Source of the DNA: Gilliamella sp. App6-5
Lineage (GTDB): Bacteria; Pseudomonadota; Gammaproteobacteria; Enterobacterales; Orbaceae
Length of the DNA stretch: 46,175 nt
Assembly (NCBI RefSeq): GCF_001690525.1
Contig: NZ_LZGT01000056.1
Location: 1 to 46,175 of the forward strand
Reading direction: 5' to 3'
The notes under the pieces were generated by a model. That model was not told where the DNA came from, did no database searches, and worked only from the letters and a program-made list of their open reading frames with translations. Both the position numbers and the translations under genes were made by a program. The first letter of the stretch is position 1. Every line of letters starts with the position of its first letter. Below, piece after piece: positions 1 to 8,256 of the stretch.

Positions 1-118
1 AACAGTGTATAACACCGAAAGACCGCATGAGGCATTAAATAACATGACACCGATTGAGTATAAAACATTAAAACAGGCAGCTTAATTTTCTACGTAAGTT
101 GTGTACTAAGTTTGGGGT
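1..118 (+). mobile_element. 3' end of an IS3-family insertion sequence (window-truncated)
   Basis: The window opens inside an insertion sequence. It carries the last codons of an IS3-type OrfB transposase, then a short non-coding end containing TGTACTAAGTTTGGGGTA (about 101-118), which looks like a terminal inverted repeat. The adjoining sequence at 121 is the abrupt end of a truncated MFS gene, so the IS/host junction is close to 118-121. The other end of this element lies outside the window, so the inverted repeat cannot be confirmed here. Confidence 0.65.
2..85 (+). CDS. IS3-family transposase OrfB, C-terminal 27 residues (partial)
   Basis: Reading from base 2, the open frame ends at TAA 83-85. 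It encodes YNTERPHEALNNMTPIEY followed by a short Lys/Ala-rich tail. The pattern YN-x2-RPH-x-AL-x3-TP is the standard C-terminal signature of the IS3-family DDE transposase (OrfB, rve domain), just after the catalytic glutamate region. The 5' part lies beyond the window, so whether this copy is intact cannot be judged. It points toward the truncated exporter at 121-819, consistent with insertion of this element having removed that gene's 3' half. Confidence 0.75.
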   Translation, partial: TVYNTERPHEALNNMTPIEYKTLKQAA

Positions 119-120
119 AT

Positions 121-819
121 TTACATCAAAAATATACCAAGCAAAAAGGTACTCAAGTTCCTTATACTATAATTATTTATATTAATTTGAAATAAAGCAT
201 ATAAAGATAGTGCATACCCAATTGATATTAACATGATATCAAAAAAAATGATTTTTTGTTGTATACATTTTTCAGAAGTAAAACACATTTTTTTAGATAA
301 AAAAAGCACATGTATTATTAATGGTATATTTATAAAAAACAAAACTCTCCAAGAAAAATATTCAGTTATTATAGAACCAAGTAATGGTGCAATAGCTGGA
401 GCAAAAATAGCAGGGATTCCCACAAGTGCCATAGTCGATCTAGCATTTTCTTTTCCGAAGTATGAGACTAAAATTACTTGCACTAAAGGTATTAATAAAC
501 CAGCACTTAGGCCTTGTATTATTCTACCAATAATAAATAAGTAAAAATTGCTTGTTAATCCACATATAAATGATCCAATTAAAAAAAACAAAATTGCAAA
601 CCGCCATAGCTTAATGGATCCATATTGTTTGGATAGATAAGGAACTAATGGGATACCAATTGATGTACCTATAATATAAGTAGTAATACCCCATGATATA
701 ATTTCCACACTTCTATTAAAAGTTATTGATATTGATTCTAGTGTAATATTTATTACACTAGAATCAAGAAGAGGCAATATACTTGATACTATACAAATAT
801 ATAATATTTTATTTTTCAT
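121..819 (-). pseudogene. Truncated MFS drug/siderophore-type exporter (DHA2/EmrB-like), N-terminal half
   Basis: The 232-residue product is very hydrophobic with about six membrane segments. It has the N-terminal DHA hallmarks: an early acidic residue in helix 1 (LLDSSVINI), a motif-A-like loop between helices 2 and 3 (LSKQYGSIKLW), and a motif-C-like stretch ending in WRVLFFINIP, typical of EmrB/QacA exporters. Full members have about 450-500 residues and 12-14 helices, so roughly the second half is missing. The reading frame stops exactly at the inferred end of the neighbouring IS3 element, so IS insertion or IS-mediated deletion is the likely cause. The start at 819 follows the preceding remnant's stop codon by 9 bases, indicating an operon. 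The gene is even more AT-rich than its surroundings. The substrate is unknown and the product is almost certainly non-functional. Confidence 0.75.
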
Positions 820-828
820 AATATTTAA

Positions 829-936
829 TCATCTTGAGTATTGGAATAAATATTTAGTAGGTTCCCTAGAATAAATACCTTCAAACCCTATAGGATTCTC
901 CGTATATTCTGGATCGGCTACACTAATTAGTCCAGT
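829..936 (-). pseudogene. C-terminal remnant of an unidentified gene upstream of the MFS exporter
   Basis: The minus strand carries an open frame of 35 codons ending in TGA (829-831). It includes the protein-like stretches ADPEYTENPIGFEG and YSREPTKYLFQYSR. It stops 9 bases before the ATG of the truncated exporter, as expected for genes of one operon. Upstream the frame closes at a TAG (937-939), in sequence that appears to belong to the next IS3 element. I do not recognise the protein family. An enzyme gene directly before an MFS exporter would fit a small-molecule biosynthesis/export cassette, but that is speculation. Confidence 0.45.
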
Positions 937-984
937 CTAATAAGGTCATTGTTATGATAACCCAAAAAACAAAAGGAACCAACA

Positions 985-1287
985 ATGACAAATCCCATTT
1001 CAAGAAGAGAAAAACGCAGTTTTACTAATGAATTTAAAAAACAGATGGTGATGCTATATCAAAATGGCAAAAAACGAGCGGATATTGTCGCCGAATATGA
1101 CCTGACTAAATCTGCATTAAATAAGTGGATTAAGCAATATCAAACCACTGGTGAATTTACAGCTCAAGCTAATTGTAGTGCTCAAGAAAATGAGCTTATA
1201 GCCCTACGTAAAGAAAATAAGCATTTGTTAATGGAGCATGACATCCTAAAGCAAGCTGCGTTGATAATAGGACGAAAATCAAATTAA
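985..1287 (+). CDS. IS3-family transposase OrfA (HTH protein)
   Basis: This 100-residue protein has the IS3 OrfA layout. A helix-turn-helix of the HTH_Tnp_1 type lies near residues 12-50 (FTNEFKKQMVMLYQNGKK, then YDLTKSALNKWIKQY). It is followed by a leucine-zipper-like coiled coil near residues 67-92 (ENELIALRKENKHLLMEHD). OrfA binds the element's ends, and with OrfB it forms the OrfAB transposase through a -1 frameshift. The ATG is preceded by AAAGGAACCAACA, a good ribosome-binding site. The orfA frame itself looks intact, but without a full orfB the element cannot transpose on its own. Confidence 0.8.
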   Translation: MTNPISRREKRSFTNEFKKQMVMLYQNGKKRADIVAEYDLTKSALNKWIKQYQTTGEFTAQANCSAQENELIALRKENKHLLMEHDILKQAALIIGRKSN

Positions 1288-1547
1288 TCACCGAGAATCA
1301 ACATCGATATAGCTTACGTGCGTTATGTCGATGTTTACAAGTGTCAAGAAATAGCTTCTATTATCAACCACAATTAACCAGTAAAAAAACAGACAAAATG
1401 CTTGATGAAAAAGTGAAAGCGGTATTTAACGATAACTATCAATCCTATGGAACAAGACAACTACAAGTAGAGCTTAGAAAGAAAAGTATAATATTACCCC
1501 GTCGCCGAATTGGTCGAATCATGCAAGAAAATGGATTAGTATTGTAA
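1272..1547 (+). pseudogene. IS3-family transposase OrfB, N-terminal fragment
   Basis: The frame lies -1 relative to orfA and overlaps its end, as expected for programmed frameshifting. The translation contains the typical OrfB start (YSLRALCRCLQVSRNSFYY), then the HTH_21 region (NYQSYGTRQLQVEL and RRRIGRIMQENGL). It stops right after this segment, so the whole rve/DDE catalytic domain is missing. A GTG at 1341 would give only a 68-residue product and is unlikely to be a true start. Downstream sequence to 1684 shows no continuation of the transposase in any frame I read. Confidence 0.7.
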
Positions 1548-1684
1548 CTCTCCCTAAAATAGTGCAAAAAAATGAAAAAAGATTTAGATATAAAAAACGA
1601 CTCAGCTTACTCAACCATTTTGTTTTTTAATTTAATTATTTAGTTTTGTAAAAACGTTGAGGAGTGTATACCGTTACATTGCAA

Positions 1685-1716
1685 ATATCGTTGGCGATAA
1701 ACATGGCCAACGATAT
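1685..1716 (-). terminator. Hairpin after uraA, likely terminator
   Basis: ATATCGTTGGC (1685-1695) and GCCAACGATAT (1706-1716) form a perfect 11-bp stem with a 10-base loop, just past the uraA stop. On the minus strand only a short T-run follows, so it is a somewhat weak intrinsic terminator or a 3'-end stabilising hairpin. Confidence 0.6.
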
Positions 1717-1726
1717 ATTTGTTCAT

Positions 1727-2995
1727 TTAGTGAGAGTTGGTCGGTTTGGCTTGATGTGGCAGAATTAGATTTAACACAATCGCTAAGATACCGCATAAAC
1801 TGATACCTTGTAGGGCATACGATCCAAAATCAAAGATCATTCCACCGATCCCAAAAACTAAAACTAATGAGACAATACACATATTTCGAGGCACGGAAAG
1901 ATCCACTTTGTGTTTAACTAAAATATTTATGCCCACTGATGCAATGGAACCAAACAATAGCACCATAATTCCCCCCATGACTACAGTTGGAATTGAGCCT
2001 AAAAATGCACCAATTTTGCCAATAAAAGACATTAAAATGGCCCAAATTGCCGCCCATGTCATGACGCGAGTTTTAAAATTACGCGTTAACGTTACCGCAC
2101 CAATTACTTCCGCATAAGTAATACAGGGTGGTCCACCAAAAAATCCCGCTGTCGAAGTTGCCAATCCATCACCGAGTAATGTGCGCTGTAAGCCAGGATC
2201 ACGCGTATAATCTTTACCTGTGACAGTACTAATTGCCATAATATCACCAACATGTTCAATGGTTGGTGCAATCACAATTGGCAGCATATACAAAATTGCT
2301 TGCCAGTGAAATTCAGGAAACGTGAAATCAGGTATTTTAAACCACGGAGCATCAATCACCGGTTGAAAATTGACAATACCGAACATACAAGAAAGCGTAT
2401 AACCAACCACAATACCCGAAATAATAGGTAATAATTTTAAAAAACCTTTTGCCCAAATAGCCACCACTAACGTTGTTAATAGTGAAGCCATTGAAATAAG
2501 AATCAATTGATAATTTTCAGCTTGTAGTCCACTATTTTTACCCATTGCCATCCCAACGGTAACCGGCGCAAGCGATAAGCCAATAACCATAATAATTGGA
2601 CCTGTCACAACCGGCGGTAAGATGCGGTCAATAACATGGCTACCATTCATTTTGACTAAAAAAGCAAAAAACATAAAAACTAACCCCGCGGCAACTAAAC
2701 CGCCTAAAGTAGCGGGGATCCCCCACTGCGCAACACCAAATGAGATAGGGGCAATAAACGCAAATGATGAAGCTAAAAATACCGGTACCTTACCTTTCGT
2801 GGTTAATTGAAATAATAAAGTACCTACTCCAGCAGTAAAAAGCGCTACATTGGGATTTAACCCCGTTAACAACGGTACTAATACCAATGCTCCAAATGCG
2901 ACAAATAACATTTGTGCGCCAGTAAAAATATCCTGCCAAGAATGCTTATGCAGTGATGTTATATTTTTTGATTTGTCTGTTGTGATATTACTCAC
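1727..2995 (-). CDS. uraA: Uracil permease (NCS2 family)
   Basis: This 422-residue, highly hydrophobic NCS2/UraA-type transporter (about 14 membrane segments) imports uracil with protons across the inner membrane. It has the NCS2 substrate-site elements: an acidic residue in IEHVGD (Glu247) and another in ITYAEVIG (Glu296), plus the Gly/Pro-rich QRTLLGDGLATS loop. It lies downstream of upp on the same strand, and UPRT turns the imported uracil into UMP, so the two form a salvage pair. The start is a GTG at 2995 preceded by GAGAGG; an ATG two bases upstream is out of frame and meets a stop at once. A hairpin with T-run (3051-3072) sits in the upp-uraA gap and may reduce read-through. Unlike E. 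coli UraA (EHVGH), the motif here ends in Asp, so specificity may differ within the uracil/xanthine permease group. Confidence 0.9.
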   Translation of the reverse strand: MSNITTDKSKNITSLHKHSWQDIFTGAQMLFVAFGALVLVPLLTGLNPNVALFTAGVGTLLFQLTTKGKVPVFLASSFAFIAPISFGVAQWGIPATLGGLVAAGLVFMFFAFLVKMNGSHVIDRILPPVVTGPIIMVIGLSLAPVTVGMAMGKNSGLQAENYQLILISMASLLTTLVVAIWAKGFLKLLPIISGIVVGYTLSCMFGIVNFQPVIDAPWFKIPDFTFPEFHWQAILYMLPIVIAPTIEHVGDIMAISTVTGKDYTRDPGLQRTLLGDGLATSTAGFFGGPPCITYAEVIGAVTLTRNFKTRVMTWAAIWAILMSFIGKIGAFLGSIPTVVMGGIMVLLFGSIASVGINILVKHKVDLSVPRNMCIVSLVLVFGIGGMIFDFGSYALQGISLCGILAIVLNLILPHQAKPTNSH

Positions 2996-3050
2996 ATTGC
3001 GCCTCTCTTACTTAACTAAGTTTGTATATAATTTGTCTGATTAACAGGCA

Positions 3051-3072
3051 TAAAAAAACCGGATAAACCGGT
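3051..3072 (-). terminator. Intrinsic terminator/attenuator between upp and uraA
   Basis: On the minus strand ACCGG-TTTAT-CCGGT is followed by seven T residues (A-run 3052-3058 on the plus strand). It sits 16 bases after upp and about 55 bases before uraA. It could end most upp transcripts and set a lower level of uraA expression. Confidence 0.7.
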
Positions 3073-3087
3073 CTAAATTTTGAGATT

Positions 3088-3714
3088 CTATTTTGTGCCG
3101 AAGATTTTGTCTCCTGCATCACCCAGGCCGGGCAATATGTAGCCTTTTTCATTCAACCTCTCATCAATCGATGCAGTATAAAGTTCAACGTCAGGATGAG
3201 CTTGTTCAAGCACTTTAATTCCTTCTGGTGCGGCAACCAAAACTAATACTTTAATATTTTTACAACCTGCTTTTTTAAGCAAATCGATTGTCGCTACCAT
3301 TGACCCACCTGTTGCTAGCATTGGATCAACAACTAAAGCCATTCGCTCTCCAATATCTGAGGTTAACTTCTCGAAATAAGGAACAGGTTCGAGCGTTTCT
3401 TCATTACGGTAAAAACCAACAACGCTAATACGCGCACTTGGTATATGTTCAAGCACACCATCCATCATACCTAAACCTGCGCGTAAAATAGGTACCACCG
3501 TAATTTTTTTACCTTTGATACGTTCAACTTCAACAGGCCCACACCAACCATTGATCGTTACTGTTTCGGTAGGTAGATCCGCAGTGGCTTCATAAGTTAA
3601 TAAACTGCCAACTTCGCTGGCAAGATCGCGAAAGTCTTTGGTGCTAATATCGTGTTCACGCATTAAACCAATTTTATGGCGTACAAGAGGGTGTTTTACT
3701 TCAACTATTTTCAT
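3088..3714 (-). CDS. upp: Uracil phosphoribosyltransferase
   Basis: UPRT makes UMP and diphosphate from uracil and PRPP in the cytosol (pyrimidine salvage). The 208-residue product has the family's usual length and is nearly identical in memory to E. coli Upp. It shows the PRPP-binding loop [12 protein letters not shown], the flexible-loop region with [11 protein letters not shown], and the C-terminal uracil-binding segment [18 protein letters not shown]. The ATG is preceded by GAGG at a suitable distance. The next gene on the strand is the permease uraA. The 213-base gap upstream separates it from the divergent DUF805 gene and should contain promoters for both. Confidence 0.97.
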   Translation of the reverse strand: MKIVEVKHPLVRHKIGLMREHDISTKDFRDLASEVGSLLTYEATADLPTETVTINGWCGPVEVERIKGKKITVVPILRAGLGMMDGVLEHIPSARISVVGFYRNEETLEPVPYFEKLTSDIGERMALVVDPMLATGGSMVATIDLLKKAGCKNIKVLVLVAAPEGIKVLEQAHPDVELYTASIDERLNEKGYILPGLGDAGDKIFGTK

Positions 3715-3927
3715 GGAGGGCCTCAGTGTTATTTTCTATAATCTGTTAGTCGGTATAAATAACCACTGAGGGGCGATTCTAACATAGATCTCACTTTATG
3801 AAAACCTGAAATCAACAGGTTTATCGACAGTGTAAATATTAGTAAAAATATCAACAATAAAAATCGTTTAATTTTCGTTTTATTTCATTAGAATGATTGT
3901 CAGTTATTAAATAAAAAGGGATAGGGA

Positions 3928-4263
3928 ATGAATTGGTTTATTGATTGTATTACAATAAATTATGCAAATTTTAATGGGCGAGCTTGCCGTGAAGAATATT
4001 GGATGTTCTCTTCGATCTATATTGTTCTAATTATTTTGATGATAATTATTGATAATATGATGAAAAATAACCTCGTTTTAACTTTGAGCTTGACATTGAC
4101 TTTATTTGTTCCTAATTGCGCAGTTACAGTACGCCGTTTGCATGATGTTGATAAACCGGGTTGGTACTTTTGGACCGCAACACCTTATACGCTATTAAAA
4201 CTTATGTATACCGATTCAACTTCTGGTCCTAACCAATATGGTGAAAACCCTAAAGGTTTATAA
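3928..4263 (+). CDS. DUF805 inner-membrane protein (YhaH/YhaI-like)
   Basis: This small membrane protein of 111 residues has the DUF805 hallmarks: an N-terminal NFNGRACREEYWMF block (aromatic/Arg-rich start of helix 1), a hydrophobic pair of helices, VRRLHDVDKPGW in the middle, and NQYGENPKG at the C-terminus. E. coli YhaH/YhaI are about 120 residues; this one is slightly shorter around the last helix. The function of DUF805 proteins is not established. The ATG has an AAAGGGATAGGGA leader. It stands alone on the plus strand between upp and gntR. Confidence 0.85.
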   Translation: MNWFIDCITINYANFNGRACREEYWMFSSIYIVLIILMIIIDNMMKNNLVLTLSLTLTLFVPNCAVTVRRLHDVDKPGWYFWTATPYTLLKLMYTDSTSGPNQYGENPKGL

Positions 4264-4272
4264 TTTACGAAT

Positions 4273-4299
4273 AACCTTATTACTAAATGTGGTAAGGTT
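4273..4299. terminator. Hairpin between convergent DUF805 gene and gntR
   Basis: AACCTTATTAC (4273-4283) and GTGGTAAGGTT (4289-4299) pair over 11 positions, with two weak positions, around a 5-base loop. It lies between two convergent genes, a typical place for a shared terminator, but there is no clear T-run on either side. Confidence 0.35.
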
Positions 4300-4329
4300 A
4301 GATGATTCTCAATCCGACTTTCTGTTTTA

Positions 4330-5334
4330 TCAAATACTTTCGCCGTCTAAATACTCAACTGGCATATCAATCACTTTTTGATCGACCTGCTCGCCATTAA
4401 TTCGTTTTAATAATAGTTCTGCGGCAATTTTTCCCATGTCAATTCTGGGTGTCTGTATAGACGCTAATTTAGGATTCATAAATTGACCAATTTGATGTCC
4501 ATGAAACCCAACAATCGCTATCTGTTTTGGCACTTCAATCCCTATCCTCTGACACTCAAGCAGCACCCCTAAAGCCAAATCATCATTGGTACTAAAAATA
4601 CCATCAACACTAGGAAACTCTGTTAAAATTTGATGCAAAAATCTTGCCCCTAATTCATAAGACGATGCTTCTTTAGTCGCTAGCGTTCGAGGTGTCAATC
4701 CTGCTTCTTCCATTGCCTTTTCATAACCTTGTTGACGAATAATACTTCGTTGGTCTTGCCTTGCGCTAAAATAGACAATATTTCGATGCCCTTTATTTAT
4801 CATTCGCTGAATCATCTTTTTAGTCGCAGTAAAATTATCAAAGCCAACCGCCATATCAATGCAAGGTGAAACACTATCCATAATTTCAACAACAGGTATA
4901 CCCGAAATTTCAATCATTTTTAATGTTGCTGGAGTATGTGTTCTTTCGGTTAAAATTAATCCGTCAATATTATAAGAAAGTAATGAACGTAAACGTGATT
5001 CTTCTTTTTCTGCACTATAGCCAGTATGGGTAATCATGGTTTGATATCCCCTAGCATCAGTCACCGTTTCAATACCTTTTAAAATATCAGCAAAAACTTG
5101 ATTGGTAAAAGAAGGAAACACAATACCAATCGCATTACTTTTGGCATTAGACAGCATATCGGGTGCTTTATTCGGAATGTAACCAAGCTCATCTATCGCA
5201 GCTGAAATTTGTAATTGAAGTGGTTTAGAGACTAGATTGGGATCACGTAAAAAACGACTAACTGTCATTTTACTAATCCCAATTAAATTGGCGATTTCTT
5301 GCAAACCCGTTCGACGTTTTTTATGGCTATTCAT
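4330..5334 (-). CDS. gntR: LacI-family repressor, gluconate-utilisation type
   Basis: The 334-residue protein has an N-terminal LacI helix-turn-helix (residues about 11-30, [20 protein letters not shown]), the hinge segment [14 protein letters not shown], and a periplasmic-binding-protein-like effector domain. It matches E. coli GntR over its length, including the blocks [19 protein letters not shown] and [17 protein letters not shown]. GntR represses gluconate uptake and kinase genes and releases DNA when gluconate binds. No gluconate genes are adjacent, so its targets must lie elsewhere. The start codon overlaps the end of ung by 8 bases, so the two are probably co-transcribed. The specific name rests on recalled similarity. 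Confidence 0.85.
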   Translation of the reverse strand: MNSHKKRRTGLQEIANLIGISKMTVSRFLRDPNLVSKPLQLQISAAIDELGYIPNKAPDMLSNAKSNAIGIVFPSFTNQVFADILKGIETVTDARGYQTMITHTGYSAEKEESRLRSLLSYNIDGLILTERTHTPATLKMIEISGIPVVEIMDSVSPCIDMAVGFDNFTATKKMIQRMINKGHRNIVYFSARQDQRSIIRQQGYEKAMEEAGLTPRTLATKEASSYELGARFLHQILTEFPSVDGIFSTNDDLALGVLLECQRIGIEVPKQIAIVGFHGHQIGQFMNPKLASIQTPRIDMGKIAAELLLKRINGEQVDQKVIDMPVEYLDGESI

Positions 5335-6019
5335 TCACTTTTTCCGGTAGTCTTGGCTGCCAATCTATGGCTGCTTTGCCTTGTTGTATAATAAGATCAT
5401 TCGCTTTTGAAAAATGCTTACCCCCCAAAAAGCCACGATGAGCAGATAACGGCGATGGATGCACTGACGTTAATACATGGTGCTTTTGACGATTAATAAA
5501 CTGACCTTTTTTTTGTGCAGGTGCTCCCCACAATAAAAAAACCACACCCTCAAGATGCTTATCAATTGCGGCTATCACATGGTCAGTAAAGGTTTCCCAA
5601 CCTATTTTTGCATGAGAATGCGCCTGCCCTGCTTCAACCGTCAGCACATTATTTAATAATAATACGCCTTGAGTCGCCCAAGAAGCTAAATAGCCATGAG
5701 AAGGAATTGTAAATCCATCAATATCCGTTGATAGCTCTTTATAAATATTCATTAACGATGGCGGTGGCTTAATTCCAGGTAAAACAGAAAATGAAAGTCC
5801 GTGGGCTTGATTAGGACCATGATAAGGATCTTGCCCTAAAATCACGACTTTGATTTGATCAAATGGCGTGAAACGAAACGCATTAAACACATCATGCTGT
5901 GGTGGATACACAATCTTACCATTAGCGCGCTCAGATGCCACAAATTGCATTATATGTTGAAAATAGGGCTTCTGTTTTTCACCGCCGATAACGTCATGCC
6001 ATGTTAATTGATTATTCAT
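5327..6019 (-). CDS. ung: Uracil-DNA glycosylase (family 1)
   Basis: This base-excision-repair enzyme removes uracil arising from cytosine deamination or dUMP incorporation. The 230-residue protein carries the catalytic water-activating motif GQDPYHG (Asp64), the Phe stacking region HGLSFSV, the LLNNVLTVE segment, and the minor-groove loop [11 protein letters not shown] with catalytic His187. The numbering agrees with E. coli Ung. The start has an AGG at about 7 bases. The gene overlaps the downstream gntR start by 8 bases, an unusual pairing of a repair enzyme with a carbohydrate repressor. Confidence 0.96.
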   Translation of the reverse strand: MNNQLTWHDVIGGEKQKPYFQHIMQFVASERANGKIVYPPQHDVFNAFRFTPFDQIKVVILGQDPYHGPNQAHGLSFSVLPGIKPPPSLMNIYKELSTDIDGFTIPSHGYLASWATQGVLLLNNVLTVEAGQAHSHAKIGWETFTDHVIAAIDKHLEGVVFLLWGAPAQKKGQFINRQKHHVLTSVHPSPLSAHRGFLGGKHFSKANDLIIQQGKAAIDWQPRLPEKVNE

Positions 6020-6467
6020 ACAATACCTATACTATAATTTTATATGACTCAACAACACTATTTGCTGATTGCAATAATTATACCTAAAAATCATAATAAA
6101 CCTAATGCTATTGAGCTTAAACCGCGCTAAATCAAAATTGTTAAATATTCAGTTAGGCATACAATAACAACCCATTATTTAATGCCTCAATACTAATGGC
6201 ATATTTTGACAATATTTTAAATCACAACAAGTTTGACTAAATAAATATCCTGTTGCGTCCCTTTATTTTTTAAAAGACAATAGACATGGTTAATAAATCA
6301 AGAAATAATTAATATAATAAAGTGTGTTTATACAATCATAACTAAAATACTAAACAAAGGTATTACTTATTGAATCGATAGCTTTTTTTGACTTTAATCA
6401 AATATTCAAAGTGCTATATTAACCCTAATTATTTTAGGGCAATAAGGCCCCGTTAGGAGGATTTAAA
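6020..6467. other. 448-base intergenic region between divergent ung and grcA
   Basis: I see no convincing gene here. It is very AT-rich. The right end holds the grcA control region: a near-consensus FNR half-site pair (6388-6401), a candidate -10 element and a small perfect hairpin (6423-6439). The left end must contain the ung promoter, which I cannot place with confidence. Confidence 0.5.
6388..6401 (+). promoter_or_regulatory. FNR box upstream of grcA
   Basis: TTGAC-TTTA-ATCAA matches the FNR consensus TTGAT-N4-ATCAA at 9 of 10 positions. Its centre (6394.5) lies about 42 bases upstream of a start point set by the TAATTA-type -10 near 6425-6431, the class II FNR geometry. E. coli grcA (yfiD) is an FNR/ArcA-induced anaerobic gene, so induction under low oxygen is expected here too. 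Confidence 0.7.
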
Positions 6468-6851
6468 ATGATTAAAGGTATCCAAATTACTAAAGCAGAC
6501 AATGCAGCACTTCTTAACTCTTTCTGGTTATTAGACGACGCGACAAAAGAAGCGCGCTGTGTAGCTGCTAAATCAGTTTATAAAGAAGATCAAGTGATCC
6601 CGACTACAGAACTAGGTCAATTCGAATATCGTGAAGTTCCATTAGATGTTGCACCAACGATTAAAGTTGAAGGCGGTCAACACTTAAATGTGAACGTTCT
6701 TCGTCGTGAAACTTTGGAAGATGCCGTACAGCATCCAGAAAAATACCCACAATTAACCATTCGTGTGTCTGGTTATGCCGTGCGTTTTAACTCACTAACA
6801 GCAGAACAACAACGCGACGTTATTGCTCGTACATTTACGACTAAAATCTAA
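6468..6851 (+). CDS. grcA: Autonomous glycyl radical cofactor GrcA
   Basis: GrcA is a small spare part for oxygen-damaged pyruvate formate-lyase: it replaces the enzyme's broken C-terminal glycyl-radical domain. The 127-residue product ends with the PFL-like segment [15 protein letters not shown] pattern (seen here as [16 protein letters not shown]), in which Gly102 is the radical residue. It also has the conserved [19 protein letters not shown] block. Length and sequence match E. coli GrcA (127 residues). The ATG follows a strong TAGGAGG site. The FNR box upstream and the strong terminator downstream mark it as a single-gene unit induced without oxygen. Confidence 0.97.
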   Translation: MIKGIQITKADNAALLNSFWLLDDATKEARCVAAKSVYKEDQVIPTTELGQFEYREVPLDVAPTIKVEGGQHLNVNVLRRETLEDAVQHPEKYPQLTIRVSGYAVRFNSLTAEQQRDVIARTFTTKI

Positions 6852-6872
6852 TTAAATCGAGTGTAAGTTTAT

Positions 6873-6908
6873 AAAGGATAATCTAAGTAATTAGGTTATC
6901 CTTTTTTT
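6873..6908 (+). terminator. Intrinsic terminator of grcA
   Basis: AAAGGATAATCTAA (6873-6886), loop GTAA, and TTAGGTTATCCTTT (6891-6904) form a 14-bp stem with one G-T pair. The stem runs into seven T residues (6902-6908). Confidence 0.9.
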
Positions 6909-6981
6909 ATAACTTAAATATCACAATATGCTAACACAGTTGTTATTACGCGAAAAAGCATCTATTAATCGTAGATACTTT

Positions 6982-8067
6982 TTATGCTTGATGACATTCA
7001 ACCCAACGTAAATACTGTCGCCAGAAAGGATCGAACTCACATTCAATTTTAACTGATAATGTATTATATCGGTTTGTTATCTGTTGTACTAATTGAAGTG
7101 CTGAGTGTTTATTTCCTACATGCCATAACATATTCCTTACACCTTGACTAAAACTATTTTGACAATGAATGCCTCGCTCATCAGCACGTAAAGCAAGATT
7201 GATAGCATCTTCTAATTCATAAACAGCTGAAAGAGTCTCTTTACTATCAATATCAACAATAACATTAAGTGCATAACAATAATTTTCATGCCCTACCAAA
7301 GAATTAGCCGCTTCATTACGATGCACTAACATTTTAAGATCCATTAATTCAAATACAATCCATTGATCCTCTTGAGCATTAAGTACACCTGTGTGTTTTA
7401 AATCTTCTTTCCATAACCGATCAAAAATAGTTACAAATTGGTTAGCAGGAACGGTAGCAGCATTTTGATCTGTCTTTAAAAACTCAATAGATTCTACTCT
7501 AATAGCAAAATCATATTCACCCAATAGATGATCGAGATAAATCAATGCCATCGTTTCTGCTTGTTTTACCATATCTTCAGGAACAGTCTTAGCGAGCATA
7601 ATGCCAATAGATATTTTACGATAACTTTCTTTATATTGAATTAATAAATCAGTTGCACCTAATGAGAAAGAACTCTCTTTAGATTTTATAACAAATGTAT
7701 CTACATTATTAATGCGCTGACGAAATGCTTCTACTTCGAAAAACTGAAGATCAGGTGCTTGTCGGGAAATTTCCATTACATACTCGAATCGATCAATTTT
7801 TCCATCCGCAGTAAAAATAATTTTATGCTTCTTAGTATCCCCTACAGTAATTTCAGCAATGACATCTAACTGATTTTCATCTAATAGCTTATTGATATTT
7901 TCCATTATATCGATAAGTTCAAGTTCATTAAGAGATTGTTCAGATTTCTTTACCTGTTGCCAAAAATTCTGAATTATCACACTTAAATGATCTTGTGAGC
8001 TTTGTTGCTCTTTTGGTGTGTCTTTAATATCAGGCGGTGATTTTTTCCAAAACTTTTTAAAAAACAT
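6982..8067 (-). CDS. Protein of unknown function, about 361 residues
   Basis: I do not recognise this protein. It is soluble and acidic with a basic start (MFFKKFWKKS). It appears to have two parts: an N-terminal alpha/beta-looking segment (residues about 35-200, including LDVIAEITVGDTKKHKIIFT and FEVEAFRQR), and a C-terminal segment (about 215-361) with ILMDLKMLVHRNE-like strands (seen as VFELMDLKMLVHRNEA) and a Trp-rich end (FWRQYLRWVECH). No signal peptide or membrane helix is evident. A longer reading starts from TTG at 8103, but the ATG at 8067 has AAGAGA about 9 bases upstream and gives a more usual N-terminus. It stands alone between grcA and dnaJ. Short basic starts like this occur in some immunity-type proteins, but no partner toxin is visible. 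Confidence 0.7.
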   Translation of the reverse strand: MFFKKFWKKSPPDIKDTPKEQQSSQDHLSVIIQNFWQQVKKSEQSLNELELIDIMENINKLLDENQLDVIAEITVGDTKKHKIIFTADGKIDRFEYVMEISRQAPDLQFFEVEAFRQRINNVDTFVIKSKESSFSLGATDLLIQYKESYRKISIGIMLAKTVPEDMVKQAETMALIYLDHLLGEYDFAIRVESIEFLKTDQNAATVPANQFVTIFDRLWKEDLKHTGVLNAQEDQWIVFELMDLKMLVHRNEAANSLVGHENYCYALNVIVDIDSKETLSAVYELEDAINLALRADERGIHCQNSFSQGVRNMLWHVGNKHSALQLVQQITNRYNTLSVKIECEFDPFWRQYLRWVECHQA

Positions 8068-8256
8068 AGATATTATTCTCTTCATGTCATTAAAATCATA
8101 CAAAACTAATATTAATAATTTAACTAAAGTATACTATATTCATTTAAAGTTAATAACTATCGATTATCTAATAAGATTATTAATTTAAATATTGCTGTAA
8201 GGAAATATTATTTTATGGAAATAGGAAAGTAAAAAATATTAAACTTAAACAGTAAG

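Larger units (their letters stand above)
940..1547 (+). mobile_element. 5' fragment of an IS3-family insertion sequence
   Basis: The segment holds a complete orfA and the first part of orfB in the -1 frame, the standard IS3-family arrangement. It lacks the catalytic DDE core, the C-terminal part and the right inverted repeat. The left boundary is uncertain: host-like coding sequence runs to about 927-936. The right boundary is where the orfB frame breaks (about 1541-1547), followed by unrelated AT-rich sequence. It may be a partner of the IS tail at 1-118, but order and orientation show that the two are not one continuous copy. Confidence 0.6.

Noticed and set aside
233-544. Plus-strand 103-residue open frame
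   Set aside because: It lies antisense inside the MFS exporter remnant, and its translation shows no family pattern.
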